Assembly (NCBI GenBank): GCA_902493615.1
Contig: CABUQK010000057.1
Location: 1-13,418, forward strand
Reading direction: 5' to 3'
Source: an uncultured Collinsella sp.
Lineage (GTDB): Bacteria > Actinomycetota > Coriobacteriia > Coriobacteriales > Coriobacteriaceae
Length of the DNA: 13,418 nucleotides
Shown piece by piece: positions 5,388 to 12,403 of the stretch. Both the position numbers and the translations under genes were made by a program. Under the pieces are notes generated by a model. The model was given only the letters and a program-made list of their open reading frames with translations. It was not told the origin of the DNA and did no database searches. Every line of letters begins with the position of its first letter. Within the stretch, counting starts at the first letter, position 1.

Positions 5388-5912
5388 ATGGCTCGTAATC
5401 AGAAGCAGCAGCGCGAGGCCTCCGAGTTCGAGGAGCGCGTCGTTTACATCAACCGCGTGTCGAAGACCGTCAAGGGTGGTCGTCGCATGAGCCTCGTCGC
5501 TCTCGTCGTCGTTGGCGACGGCAAGGGCAACGTCGGCGTTGGCATGGGCAAGTCCGCTGAGGTGCCCATGGCCATCTCCAAGGCGTCTCTCGATGCCAAG
5601 AAGAACATGTTCCACGTGCCGGTGACCGAGCAGGGCACCATCCCGCACGAGGTTCTCGGCCACTTTGGTGCCGGCCGCATCATCATCAAGCCCGCTGTCG
5701 AGGGTACCGGCGTTATCGCCGGCGGCGCTGTGCGTCCCCTCTTTGAGCTTGCTGGCATCAAGAACGTCCTGTCCAAGTCCCTCGGTACCGACAACGGCCT
5801 CAACATCATCAAGGCTGCCGTCGAGGGCCTCAAGGAGCTCTCCAGCCCTGAGGACGTCGCGGCTCGCCGTGGCCTGACGGTCTCCGAGATGTTCGTCGGT
5901 AAGGAGAACTAA
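5388..5912 (+). CDS. rpsE: 30S ribosomal protein S5
   Basis: Protein of 174 aa. The double-stranded-RNA-binding-like N-terminal domain covers roughly residues 15-80 (EERVVYINRVSKTVKGGRRM, VVGDGKGNVGVGMGKSAEVP), and the C-terminal domain includes GAGRIIIKPAVEGTGVIAGG. S5 stabilises the 16S pseudoknot and helps decoding fidelity; the VKGGRRM loop is where spectinomycin-resistance changes occur in other bacteria, and here it looks wild-type. AGGAGG (5372-5377) lies 10 nt before the ATG and overlaps the rplR stop. rpmD follows after 2 nt. An ATG-TAG pair at 5379-5384 sits between the ribosome binding site and the true start, too close to that site to be used. Confidence 0.98.
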   Translation: MARNQKQQREASEFEERVVYINRVSKTVKGGRRMSLVALVVVGDGKGNVGVGMGKSAEVPMAISKASLDAKKNMFHVPVTEQGTIPHEVLGHFGAGRIIIKPAVEGTGVIAGGAVRPLFELAGIKNVLSKSLGTDNGLNIIKAAVEGLKELSSPEDVAARRGLTVSEMFVGKEN

Positions 5913-5914
5913 GC

Positions 5915-6097
5915 ATGGCTGACACCATCAAGATCAAGCAGGTCCGCAGCACCAATGGTTGCAAGCAGGACCAGGTCCGTACTGTCCGTGCCCTCGGTCT
6001 CCACAGGATCCGCGAGGTTCGCGAGATTGCTGACAACGAGTCCGTCCGCGGCATGATCTTCAAGGTCAAGCACCTTGTCGAGATTGTAGAGGAGTAG
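5915..6097 (+). CDS. rpmD: 50S ribosomal protein L30
   Basis: Protein of 60 aa, the normal L30 size. It contains IKIKQVRSTNGCKQDQVRTVRALGLHRIREVREI followed by a helix and a short strand ending VKHLVEIVEE. L30 is a peripheral large-subunit protein near the 5S rRNA region. The ATG is 2 nt after the rpsE stop, and AAGGAGAA at 5900-5907 inside rpsE serves as its ribosome binding site. The C-terminal codons in turn hold GAGGAG for rplO. Some bacteria lack L30; it is kept here. Confidence 0.97.
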   Translation: MADTIKIKQVRSTNGCKQDQVRTVRALGLHRIREVREIADNESVRGMIFKVKHLVEIVEE

Positions 6098-6100
6098 CAA

Positions 6101-6550
6101 ATGCAGCTTCACGATCTTACTCCCGCGCCCGGTTCCACCAAGAACCGTAAGCGCGTCGGCCGTGGCAATTCTTCGGGTCACGGCACCACTTCTGGCCGCG
6201 GCCAGAAGGGCCAGGGTTCCCGCTCTGGCGGCACCAAGGGTGCCGGCTTCGAGGGTGGCCAGACTCCGCTGGCTATGCGCCTGCCCAAGCTTCCGGGCTT
6301 CCGCAACCCCCGTCGTATCGAGTACACCGCCGTTAACGTTGAGCGTCTCGAGCGTAAGTTCGAGGACGGCGCTGTGATCGACGGTGCCGCTCTTAAGGCC
6401 GCTCGCATCACCAAGAGCGAGTTCGAGCCCGTCAAGGTGCTCGGCAATGGTGAGCTCACCAAGAAGTTCACGGTCAAGGTCGACAAGGTCAGCGCTTCTG
6501 CGCAGGCCAAGATCGAGGCCGCCGGCGGAAAGGTCGAGCTGCCGTGCTAA
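6101..6550 (+). CDS. rplO: 50S ribosomal protein L15
   Basis: Protein of 149 aa. It begins MQLHDLTPAPGSTKNRKRVGRG and has the glycine-rich extended N-terminal arm (GRGNSSGHGTTSGRGQKGQ) that threads into 23S rRNA. The globular C-terminal domain includes FEGGQTPLAMRLPKLPGFRN and a KVSASAQAKIEAAGGKVEL ending. L15 is a late-assembling large-subunit protein. It starts 3 nt after rpmD with GAGGAG at the end of rpmD. Its last seven bases overlap the secY start, so secY is probably translationally coupled to it. The gene is complete. Confidence 0.98.
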   Translation: MQLHDLTPAPGSTKNRKRVGRGNSSGHGTTSGRGQKGQGSRSGGTKGAGFEGGQTPLAMRLPKLPGFRNPRRIEYTAVNVERLERKFEDGAVIDGAALKAARITKSEFEPVKVLGNGELTKKFTVKVDKVSASAQAKIEAAGGKVELPC

Positions 6551-7830
6551 ATGGTCTTAAGAATGCTTTCCGCATCAAAGAATTGCGCGAAAAGATTCTT
6601 TTTACCATAGCTATGCTCGTCGTGTACCGCATTGGTGCGCACGTTCCTGTGCCCGGCATTCCCTTCCAGGGGATGCTGGGCCTTTTCTCGACCGATAACA
6701 ATTCGGTCGCCGCAGGTGCTATGGCCCTCCTGAATCTTTTCTCTGGCGGCGCGTTGAGCTATGTGTCGGTGTTTTCGCTGGGCATCATGCCTTACATCAC
6801 CAGCTCGATCATCCTCCAGATGCTCCAGGCCGTTGTGCCTTCCCTGCATGAGCTTGCCCGCGAGGGCGAGGTCGGTCAGACCAAGATCACGCAGTATTCG
6901 CGTTACCTCACCCTGGCTCTGGCAATCCTCAACTCCGTGGGTTACCTCTTCCTCTTTAAGAGCTTCGACATCAGCTTCAATGGCGCCGGCGCTCCCGAGA
7001 TCATCTTCGACCTCATGATCGTCGGCACGCTCACTGCGGGCGCCATGCTGATCATGTGGATTGGTGAGCTCATCACCCAGCGCGGTATCGGCAATGGCAT
7101 GTCGCTGATCATCTTTGCGAACATCATGGCCGGCCTGCCGCAGGCTATCTTCTCCAGCACCGAGGGCAATGCCGGTGGCATCATCACCATGGTGATCATC
7201 TGCGCCATCATTTTGCTGGTTATCCCGCTGATTGTTTTCCTTGAGCGCGGCCAGCGCCGCATCCCGGTCTCCTACGCCAAACGCGTCGTGGGCCGTCGCA
7301 TGATGGGTGGCCAGACCACCTACCTGCCCATCAAGGTCAACACCGCGGGTGTCGTGCCGATCATCTTCGCTTCGGCGCTGCTGTACTTCCCCGCTCAGAT
7401 TGCCGTGTTCTTCCCCGGCATCGGCTGGATTCAGGCAGTTGCCTCCGCGCTTTCGACCGGTTGGCTCAACTGGGTGCTTAACGTTGTCCTCATCGTGTTC
7501 TTCGCGTACTTCTACACCTCCATGGTGTTCAACCCCGATGACACGGCCGATAACCTTAAGAAGCAGGGCGGCTTTATTCCGGGCGTGCGTCCGGGTAGGG
7601 CTACCGCGGCCTACATCAAGAACGCGCTCAACAAGATCACGCTTCCTAGCGCTGTCTTTTTGGCGCTCATCGCCATCGTGCCTTCGATCATCTTCTCCTT
7701 CACGGGTAACCATCTGATCCAGGCATTTGGCGGCACGTCCATCCTCATCATGGTCGGCGTCGTGCTCGACACGGTCGATAAGCTCGAAGGCCAGATCAAG
7801 ATGTATGATTACGATGGATTCTTTAAATAG
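6544..7830 (+). CDS. secY: Preprotein translocase subunit SecY
   Basis: Membrane protein of 428 aa with ten hydrophobic segments, matching the SecY channel. Recognisable parts are RIGAHVPVPGI before the plug region, LGIMPYITSSIILQML in helix 2, PVSYAKRVVGRRMMGGQ in the fourth cytoplasmic loop, NTAGVVPIIFASALL in helix 7 and GFIPGVRPG in the fifth cytoplasmic loop, where R349 is the conserved SecA- and ribosome-contacting arginine. SecY forms the protein-conducting pore with SecE and SecG. It starts at GTG 6544, overlapping the rplO end by 7 nt, with GGAAAGG at 6527-6533. The ATG at 6551 is in another frame. Coupling to rplO and the 18-nt gap to adk show it is inside the operon. Confidence 0.97.
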   Translation: MLNGLKNAFRIKELREKILFTIAMLVVYRIGAHVPVPGIPFQGMLGLFSTDNNSVAAGAMALLNLFSGGALSYVSVFSLGIMPYITSSIILQMLQAVVPSLHELAREGEVGQTKITQYSRYLTLALAILNSVGYLFLFKSFDISFNGAGAPEIIFDLMIVGTLTAGAMLIMWIGELITQRGIGNGMSLIIFANIMAGLPQAIFSSTEGNAGGIITMVIICAIILLVIPLIVFLERGQRRIPVSYAKRVVGRRMMGGQTTYLPIKVNTAGVVPIIFASALLYFPAQIAVFFPGIGWIQAVASALSTGWLNWVLNVVLIVFFAYFYTSMVFNPDDTADNLKKQGGFIPGVRPGRATAAYIKNALNKITLPSAVFLALIAIVPSIIFSFTGNHLIQAFGGTSILIMVGVVLDTVDKLEGQIKMYDYDGFFK

Positions 7831-7848
7831 GCTAGAGGAGGATTGCTC

Positions 7849-8475
7849 ATGAACCTCGTATTGCTCGGAGCTCCGGGTGCCGGTAAGGGCACCGTCGCAC
7901 AGGAGCTCGTCGCCGAGTTTGGCGTCGCCCATATTTCCACGGGCGACCTGCTGCGTGCTGCCGTCAAGGGTGGCACCGAGCTTGGTATTCAGGCTAAGAA
8001 GTACATGGACGCTGGCGAGCTCGTTCCCGACCAGCTCGTGATCGACCTTGTCAAGGAGCGCCTTGCCGCCGATGACGCCCAGCAGGGCTTCATCCTCGAC
8101 GGCTTCCCGCGCAACACCGCCCAGGCTGTGACGCTCGATTCCGAGCTCTCCGCCATGGGTCGCGAGATCGATTGCGCCCTTCTGGTCGATGTGGCCCCCG
8201 AGGTCATTATCGATCGTCTGTCTTCGCGTCGCACCTGCCGCGCCTGCGGTTACACCGGCACTGCTGCCGATGCTACCTGCCCCAAGTGCGGTGGCGAGAT
8301 GTATCAGCGCGACGACGACAAGCCCGAGACCATCAAGAACCGTCTCGACGTCTACGAGAAGTCCACGAGCCCGCTCGTCGACTACTATCGTGGCCAGGGT
8401 CTGCTCAAGTCGGTCAACGGTGACCAGGCTCGCGAGACCGTGTACGGGGATGTCAAAGAGGCTCTCGGTCTATGA
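7849..8475 (+). CDS. adk: Adenylate kinase, Cys4-lid type
   Basis: Enzyme of 208 aa that interconverts ATP + AMP and 2 ADP in the cytosol. The P-loop GAPGAGKGT is at residues 7-15, STGDLLR follows, and DGFPR is at 84-88. The lid carries four cysteines, C130-x2-C133-x10-C144-x2-C147, suggesting bound zinc as in many Gram-positive enzymes. The ten residues between cysteine pairs are fewer than the sixteen of the Geobacillus stearothermophilus protein. I chose ATG 7849 because GAGGAGG (7835-7841) lies 7 nt upstream and MNLVLLGAPG fits the family; a TTG at 7843 is possible but too close. The stop overlaps the map start in ATGA. Confidence 0.97.
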   Translation: MNLVLLGAPGAGKGTVAQELVAEFGVAHISTGDLLRAAVKGGTELGIQAKKYMDAGELVPDQLVIDLVKERLAADDAQQGFILDGFPRNTAQAVTLDSELSAMGREIDCALLVDVAPEVIIDRLSSRRTCRACGYTGTAADATCPKCGGEMYQRDDDKPETIKNRLDVYEKSTSPLVDYYRGQGLLKSVNGDQARETVYGDVKEALGL

Positions 8476-9260
8476 TCAAGATTAAGTCTGCAACGCAAAT
8501 CGAGCAGATGAAGAAGGCAGGAGCGCTATCTAAGATGGCGCTCCGCCACGTTGGAGCCATGGTGCGCCCCGGCGTTTCCACCTTTGAGCTCGATCAGCTC
8601 GCGGAGCAGATTATCCGCATGCATGGCGGCACCCCGGCCTTTAAGGGTTACGGCGGGTTCCCGGGGACCATTTGCGCATCGATCAACGATGCCGTGGTCC
8701 ACGGTATTCCCAACCCCGACATGATCCTGCGCGATGGCGATATCATCTCCATCGATACGGGAGCCGTTGTCGACGGTTGGGTCGGCGATAACGCTTGGAC
8801 GTTTTTCGTCGGCACCCCCACGCCCGAAGCCAAGGCTTTGTGCGAGGTCACGCGCGATTGCCTTAAGGCTGCCATCGAGCAGGCTGTTCCCGGTAACCAT
8901 ATCGGGGACGTCGGTTATGCCGTTCAGTCCCTCGCCGAGTCTCACGGTTACGGTGTGCTTCGTGATTATGTAGGCCATGGCATTGGCCGCGTGATGCACG
9001 AGGACCCCAACGTTCCTAACTATGGAAAGAAGGGGAGGGGCGTTCGCCTCCAGGCCGGCATGGTCATTGCCATCGAGCCGATGGTTACGATGGGTTCCAA
9101 CCATGTAAGCACGGGCTCCGACGGTTGGATTGTTACGACCAACGACCACCTGCCCGCCGCGCACTATGAGAACACCGTCGCCATTACCAATGACGGTCCG
9201 GTGATTCTCACCACGGATGCCCAAGGTGCTTGGTGTTCGCTCCAAGGCGGAGAAATGTAA
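8472..9260 (+). CDS. map: Methionine aminopeptidase, type I
   Basis: Enzyme of 262 aa that removes the N-terminal methionine from new proteins. All metal and catalytic residues are present: H77 (in NDAVVHGIPN), D95 and D106 (in SIDTGAVVDGWVGDN), H169 (in GHGIG), H176, E202 (in IEPMV) and E233 (in HYENT). The length and lack of an N-terminal extension indicate class Ia. It overlaps adk by 4 nt (ATGA), so translation is probably coupled. Placement of map after adk in the ribosomal cluster is common in Gram-positives and links protein maturation to ribosome supply. The stop codon lies inside the outer arm of a large palindrome, so this gene ends its transcription unit. Confidence 0.97.
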   Translation: MIKIKSATQIEQMKKAGALSKMALRHVGAMVRPGVSTFELDQLAEQIIRMHGGTPAFKGYGGFPGTICASINDAVVHGIPNPDMILRDGDIISIDTGAVVDGWVGDNAWTFFVGTPTPEAKALCEVTRDCLKAAIEQAVPGNHIGDVGYAVQSLAESHGYGVLRDYVGHGIGRVMHEDPNVPNYGKKGRGVRLQAGMVIAIEPMVTMGSNHVSTGSDGWIVTTNDHLPAAHYENTVAITNDGPVILTTDAQGAWCSLQGGEM

Positions 9261-9380
9261 AAGTCGCCGCCCCCTGATGCCCAACCTCGCCTTTCAATTT
9301 CGAAGGCATGACCCCAAGGTCTATGCCTTCTCATTTCAAGGCGATCTTGGGCATCAGGGAACGGCTTTGTTTTACATTTC
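9252..9380. repeat. 129-nt nested palindromic element after map, probable terminator
   Basis: Five sets of arms nest in order: 9252-9262 with 9370-9380 (11 bp), 9266-9269 with 9362-9365 (4 bp), 9272-9284 with 9347-9359 (13 bp, CCCTGATGCCCAA), 9288-9293 with 9338-9343 (6 bp), and 9302-9309 with 9323-9330 (8 bp). A GACC-CCAA-GGTC hairpin (9310-9321) closes the tip. About 46 perfect pairs form in all. The map stop TAA (9258-9260) is in the first arm. TTTGTTTT (9366-9373) after the CGGC arm suits an intrinsic terminator. The exact terminal arms and the repeated GCCTT/AAGGC units, which also allow local hairpins, suggest a MITE-like or palindromic mobile repeat. Confidence 0.75.
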
Positions 9381-9424
9381 AAATGTAACAAGTTCCACTT
9401 AGTTGTGGAGCCATTACGAAGTTA

Positions 9425-9453
9425 TTACGATGCGTGCATACGTGTTGTAGAAT
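9425..9453 (+). promoter_or_regulatory. Candidate promoter for infA and the alpha operon
   Basis: TAGAAT at 9448-9453 is a good -10. TTACGA at 9425-9430 is a modest -35 at 17-bp spacing. The pair lies between the map palindrome and infA, where a new transcription unit should start. A start near 9460 gives infA a leader of about 33 nt. ATTACGA occurs twice (9413-9419 and 9424-9430). AGTTGTGGAG at 9401-9410 also occurs upstream of rplE. Confidence 0.45.
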
Positions 9454-9492
9454 ACTCAATCGCTGTCGTTTTCTAGAGAAAGATGATTGCTT

Positions 9493-9711
9493 GTGAAGAA
9501 GGAAGACGCAATTGAGCTCGAGGGTACGGTAAAAGAGCCGCTGCCCAACGCCATGTTTAAGGTTGAGCTCGAGAACGGTCATTCGGTTCTGTGCAACATT
9601 TCTGGCAAGATCCGAATGAATTACATCCGCATTCTCCCCGGTGACAGGGTTGTCGTGGAGCTTTCCCCGTACGACCTGACCCGCGGCCGCATCACCTATC
9701 GCTATAAATAG
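9493..9711 (+). CDS. infA: Translation initiation factor IF-1
   Basis: Protein of 72 aa, the exact usual IF-1 length when read from GTG 9493. The OB-fold sequence runs KKEDAIELEGTVKEPLPNAMFKVELENGHSVL, then ISGKIRMNYIRILPGDRVVVELSPYDLTRGRITYRYK. IF-1 blocks the ribosomal A site and supports IF-2 and IF-3 during initiation. An in-frame TTG at 9487 would add two residues, but the GTG aligns with family N-termini. The ribosome binding site is weak (AGAGAAAG, 9475-9482). An out-of-frame ATG at 9483 opens a ten-codon ORF overlapping the start. rpmJ follows after a 150-nt structured gap. Confidence 0.96.
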   Translation: MKKEDAIELEGTVKEPLPNAMFKVELENGHSVLCNISGKIRMNYIRILPGDRVVVELSPYDLTRGRITYRYK

Positions 9712-9736
9712 CGGCACGCATACACGCACTCCATTT

Positions 9737-9812
9737 CCGGCTGCAGGCTTAGCTCAACCTACGGTCGGATTGTGTGTGAAGACCAGCCATAGTTTTAAAC
9801 GCCTGCGGCTGG
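9737..9812 (+). promoter_or_regulatory. Candidate alternative-structure leader between infA and rpmJ
   Basis: A 12-bp stem can pair 9737-9748 with 9801-9812 (ten Watson-Crick pairs, two G-U wobbles). A competing hairpin pairs CCAGCC (9783-9788) with GGCTGG (9807-9812). Both use 9807-9812, so only one can form at a time. This is the layout of a leader switch or attenuator. It lies 50 nt before rpmJ and ahead of rpsM-rpsK-rpsD, where E. coli places the S4-responsive alpha-operon control. No sequence match to that element is claimed. Confidence 0.45.
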
Positions 9813-9861
9813 GCGAGTAGATAGTAGGGAAGTAGTTTGAGCGCTACCGAAAGGAAGAACG

Positions 9862-9975
9862 ATGAAGGTACGTCCTTCGGTCAAGAAGATGTGCGATAAG
9901 TGCAAAATCATTAGGCGCCATGGCAAGGTCCTCGTCATTTGCGAGAACCCCCGTCATAAGCAGCGTCAGGGTTAA
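9862..9975 (+). CDS. rpmJ: 50S ribosomal protein L36
   Basis: Protein of 37 aa starting MKVRPSVKKMCDKCKIIRRHGKV, the standard short L36. The zinc ligands C11-x2-C14-x12-C27-x4-H32 are all present, so this is the zinc-binding form. L36 is a small late-assembling protein that helps fold 23S rRNA near the factor-binding region. AAGGAAG at 9851-9857 precedes the ATG. Its neighbours infA and rpsM are the usual ones. The gene is short and easily missed, but the match is clear. Confidence 0.97.
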   Translation: MKVRPSVKKMCDKCKIIRRHGKVLVICENPRHKQRQG

Positions 9976-9989
9976 GAGAGGAGACTACG

Positions 9990-10364
9990 TTGGCCCGTAT
10001 TAATGGTGTCGACCTCCCGCGTGAGAAGCGCGTTGAGATCGGTCTGACCTACATTTACGGCATCGGCCGCACCACTGCGACGAAGATCTGCGTCGAGTGC
10101 AACGTTAACGTGGATACGCGCGTTAAGGACCTCACCGAGGATGAGGTTAACGCCATCCGCGATTATATCGATAAGAACCAGATCATGGTTGAGGGCGACC
10201 TCCGCCGTGAGCGCAACCAGAACGTCAAGCGCCTTATGGACATCGGCTGCAACCGCGGCCTTCGTCACCGCAAGGGCCTCCCGGTCCGCGGCCAGCGCAC
10301 CCACACTAACGCTCGTACCCGCAAGGGCCCGAAGCGTCAGATCGGTGCTAAGAAGAAGAAATAA
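9990..10364 (+). CDS. rpsM: 30S ribosomal protein S13
   Basis: Protein of 124 aa that begins ARINGVDLPREKRVEIGLTYIYGIGRTTA, as bacterial S13 does. It ends with the basic tail RKGLPVRGQRTHTNARTRKGPKRQ that reaches the P-site tRNA. S13 is in the 30S head and forms bridges to L5 of the large subunit. Translation starts at TTG 9990, an uncommon codon for a highly expressed ribosomal gene; AGAGGAG at 9977-9983 lies 6 nt upstream, and no other start fits the family N-terminus. It follows rpmJ by 14 nt, and rpsK follows by 14 nt. Confidence 0.98.
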   Translation: MARINGVDLPREKRVEIGLTYIYGIGRTTATKICVECNVNVDTRVKDLTEDEVNAIRDYIDKNQIMVEGDLRRERNQNVKRLMDIGCNRGLRHRKGLPVRGQRTHTNARTRKGPKRQIGAKKKK

Positions 10365-10378
10365 GGAGCGCTAGATAG

Positions 10379-10783
10379 ATGGCTACTGCTAAGAAGAACG
10401 TTCGCGCTGCCCGTCTGAAGCGCGCGGACCGTAAGAACATTTCCGTGGGCCAGGCTCACATTCGTTCTACGTTCAACAACACGATCGTTTCGATCACCGA
10501 TCCCCAGGGCAACGTCATTTCCTGGAAGTCGGCTGGCCAGGTGGGCTTCAAGGGCTCCCGTAAGTCCACGCCGTTCGCTGCCCAGATGGCTGCCGAGGCT
10601 GCTGCCAAGCAGGCCATGGAGCACGGTATGAAGAAGGTTTCCGTCTTCGTCAAGGGCCCCGGCTCCGGTCGTGAGACCGCCATCCGCTCCCTCCAGGCTG
10701 CTGGCCTCGAGGTCTCGAGCATCCAGGACAAGACCCCCATTCCGCACAACGGCTGCCGCCCCAAGAAGCGTCGCCGCGTGTAA
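10379..10783 (+). CDS. rpsK: 30S ribosomal protein S11
   Basis: Protein of 134 aa. It has a basic N-terminus (ATAKKNVRAARLKRADRKNISVGQAHIRSTFNNTIVSITD), then GFKGSRKSTPFAAQMAAE, KGPGSGRETAIRSLQAAGL, and the conserved end TPIPHNGCRPKKRRRV. S11 lies on the 30S platform near the mRNA exit and the Shine-Dalgarno helix. The rpsM stop forms part of its ribosome binding site TAAGGAG, 10 nt before the ATG. rpsD follows after 19 nt. It is complete and ordinary. Confidence 0.98.
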   Translation: MATAKKNVRAARLKRADRKNISVGQAHIRSTFNNTIVSITDPQGNVISWKSAGQVGFKGSRKSTPFAAQMAAEAAAKQAMEHGMKKVSVFVKGPGSGRETAIRSLQAAGLEVSSIQDKTPIPHNGCRPKKRRRV

Positions 10784-10802
10784 CTGAAAGGATCGTATCA
10801 AT

Positions 10803-11399
10803 ATGGCAATCGACAGGACTCCTGTTCTTAAGCGCTGCCGTCAGCTCGGGATTGATCCCGCTGAGCTCGGTTACAGCAGCAAGAAGGAATCTATCCGTCA
10901 GCCCAAGCGCCGTCGCAAGGAATCTGAGTACGGCATGCAGCTGCGCGAGAAGCAGAAGGTCAAGTTCATCTATGGCGTTCTGGAGAAGCAGTTCCACGGC
11001 TACTTCAACAAGGCCCGCAAGATGAACGGCGTCACCGGTGAGAACCTCATGATCATCCTTGAGTCTCGCCTCGACAACGTCGTCTTCCGTCTTGGCTTCG
11101 CCCGCACCCGCAAAGAGGCTCGTCAGTCCGTCCGTCACGGTCACTTCACCGTGAACGGCAAGCGCGTGGACATCCCGTCCTACCGCGTCAAGGCCGGCGA
11201 TGTCGTCGCTGTCGGCGAGAAGTTCCGTGACCTCCTCCCCATCAAGGAGGCCCTGATTTCCTCCGAGCGTTTTGAGGTCCCTGGCTGGCTCGAGGTCGAT
11301 ATCGAGAAGCTGTCTGGTAACGTGCTCGCTCTGCCGACGCGTGAGCAGATCAGCGGTGATATCAACGAGCAGCTCATCGTCGAGCTCTACTCTAAGTAG
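10803..11399 (+). CDS. rpsD: 30S ribosomal protein S4
   Basis: Protein of 198 aa. The N-terminal domain has one cysteine (C12) and so lacks the four-cysteine zinc site of some S4 proteins. The S4 RNA-binding domain starts near residue 88 (LESRLDNVVFRLGFARTRKEARQSVRHGHFTVNGKRVDIPSYRV). S4 nucleates assembly of the 16S 5' domain and, in other bacteria, represses its own mRNA. AAAGGAT about 10 nt upstream is a moderate ribosome binding site. It sits in the alpha operon as in E. coli, not as a lone gene as in Bacillus, so the infA-rpmJ structure is a place to look for S4 control. Confidence 0.98.
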   Translation: MAIDRTPVLKRCRQLGIDPAELGYSSKKESIRQPKRRRKESEYGMQLREKQKVKFIYGVLEKQFHGYFNKARKMNGVTGENLMIILESRLDNVVFRLGFARTRKEARQSVRHGHFTVNGKRVDIPSYRVKAGDVVAVGEKFRDLLPIKEALISSERFEVPGWLEVDIEKLSGNVLALPTREQISGDINEQLIVELYSK

Positions 11400-11431
11400 T
11401 CCATCCGGGCTGCTGAGGCTGGAGGTAATAC

Positions 11432-12373
11432 ATGTCAGAATTCATTAGGCCTCAGGTTCAGGTCGAAGAGATCAACGAGACGTCTGCTCGTGTCTCCGTC
11501 GAGCCGCTCGAGCGTGGCTACGGCGATACGCTGGGTAACTCCCTTCGTCGCGTTCTTCTGTCCTCGCTCGAGGGTGCCGCCGTCGAGGCTATTCAGATCG
11601 ATGGTGCGCAGCACGAGTTCATGACCATCCCTAACATGGTCGAGGATGTCACCGACATCGTCCTGAATGTCAAGGGTCTTGTCTTCAGGGCTCTCGGCAC
11701 GACCGACGAGGCGACCGCCACCATCTCGGTTGACGGCCCCTGCGAGGTCACCGGTGCGGACTTCTTTATTCCGTCCGAGTTTGAGCTGGTTAACCCCGAG
11801 CAGCACATCGCTACGCTCACCGAGGGTGGCCATCTCACCATGAGCATGCGCATCGGCTATGGTCGCGGCTATGTTTCTGGCGAGGCCAACAAGCGCGACA
11901 ACGATCCCATCGGTGTGATCCACGTCGACTCGCTGTACTCGCCGGTTTCCCGTTGCGCCAAGCTCGTTGAGGCTTGCCGTGTCGGTCAGCACACCGACTA
12001 CGACCGCCTTGTCCTCGAGATCGAGACCAACGGCTCCATCGCCCCGCGCGACGCCGTGGTCCAGGCTGCCAATATCATCAACCAGCATATGGCCGCCTTT
12101 ATGAACCTTGCCGAGACCCCCGAGGTCGAGGAGGAGGCTTCGATCTTCGCTCCCGAGGTCACCAACGACAACGCTGAGCTGGACAAGCAGATCGAGGATC
12201 TGGACCTTTCCGTCCGTTCCTACAACTGCCTTAAGCGCGCCAGCATTCACTCGGTCCGTCAGCTCGTTGAGTTCTCGGAGAACGATCTGCTCAACATCCG
12301 TAACTTCGGTGTTAAGTCGATCGAGGAAGTGAAGGACAAGCTTGAGTCCATGGGCCTGAGCCTGAAGGCTTAA
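11432..12373 (+). CDS. rpoA: DNA-directed RNA polymerase subunit alpha
   Basis: Protein of 313 aa. The N-terminal domain, roughly residues 1-230, shows EPLERGYGDTLGNSLRRVLLSSLEGAAV, the dimer and beta-contact region. An acidic linker (EEEASIFAPEVTNDNAELDKQIEDL) follows. The C-terminal domain has LDLSVRSYNCLKRASI, where R262 and N265 correspond to the UP-element-binding R265 and N268 of E. coli, and ends in a NFGVKSIEEVKDKLESMGL helix. It nucleates polymerase assembly and binds activators and promoter DNA. GGAGGT (11421-11426) lies 5 nt before the ATG. It is co-transcribed with rpsD and rplQ. Confidence 0.98.
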   Translation: MSEFIRPQVQVEEINETSARVSVEPLERGYGDTLGNSLRRVLLSSLEGAAVEAIQIDGAQHEFMTIPNMVEDVTDIVLNVKGLVFRALGTTDEATATISVDGPCEVTGADFFIPSEFELVNPEQHIATLTEGGHLTMSMRIGYGRGYVSGEANKRDNDPIGVIHVDSLYSPVSRCAKLVEACRVGQHTDYDRLVLEIETNGSIAPRDAVVQAANIINQHMAAFMNLAETPEVEEEASIFAPEVTNDNAELDKQIEDLDLSVRSYNCLKRASIHSVRQLVEFSENDLLNIRNFGVKSIEEVKDKLESMGLSLKA

Positions 12374-12403
12374 TGCTTCGCATATTTGAGGAGAAACTAG
12401 ACC

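Noticed and set aside
7843..7848. TTG start for adk two codons upstream
   Set aside because: It would put the Shine-Dalgarno 1 nt from the start; ATG 7849 has proper spacing and the family N-terminus.
6547..7932. Minus-strand ORF of 461 codons opposite secY
   Set aside because: The hydrophobic secY codons read backwards give a hydrophilic His/Asp-rich string. No independent support.
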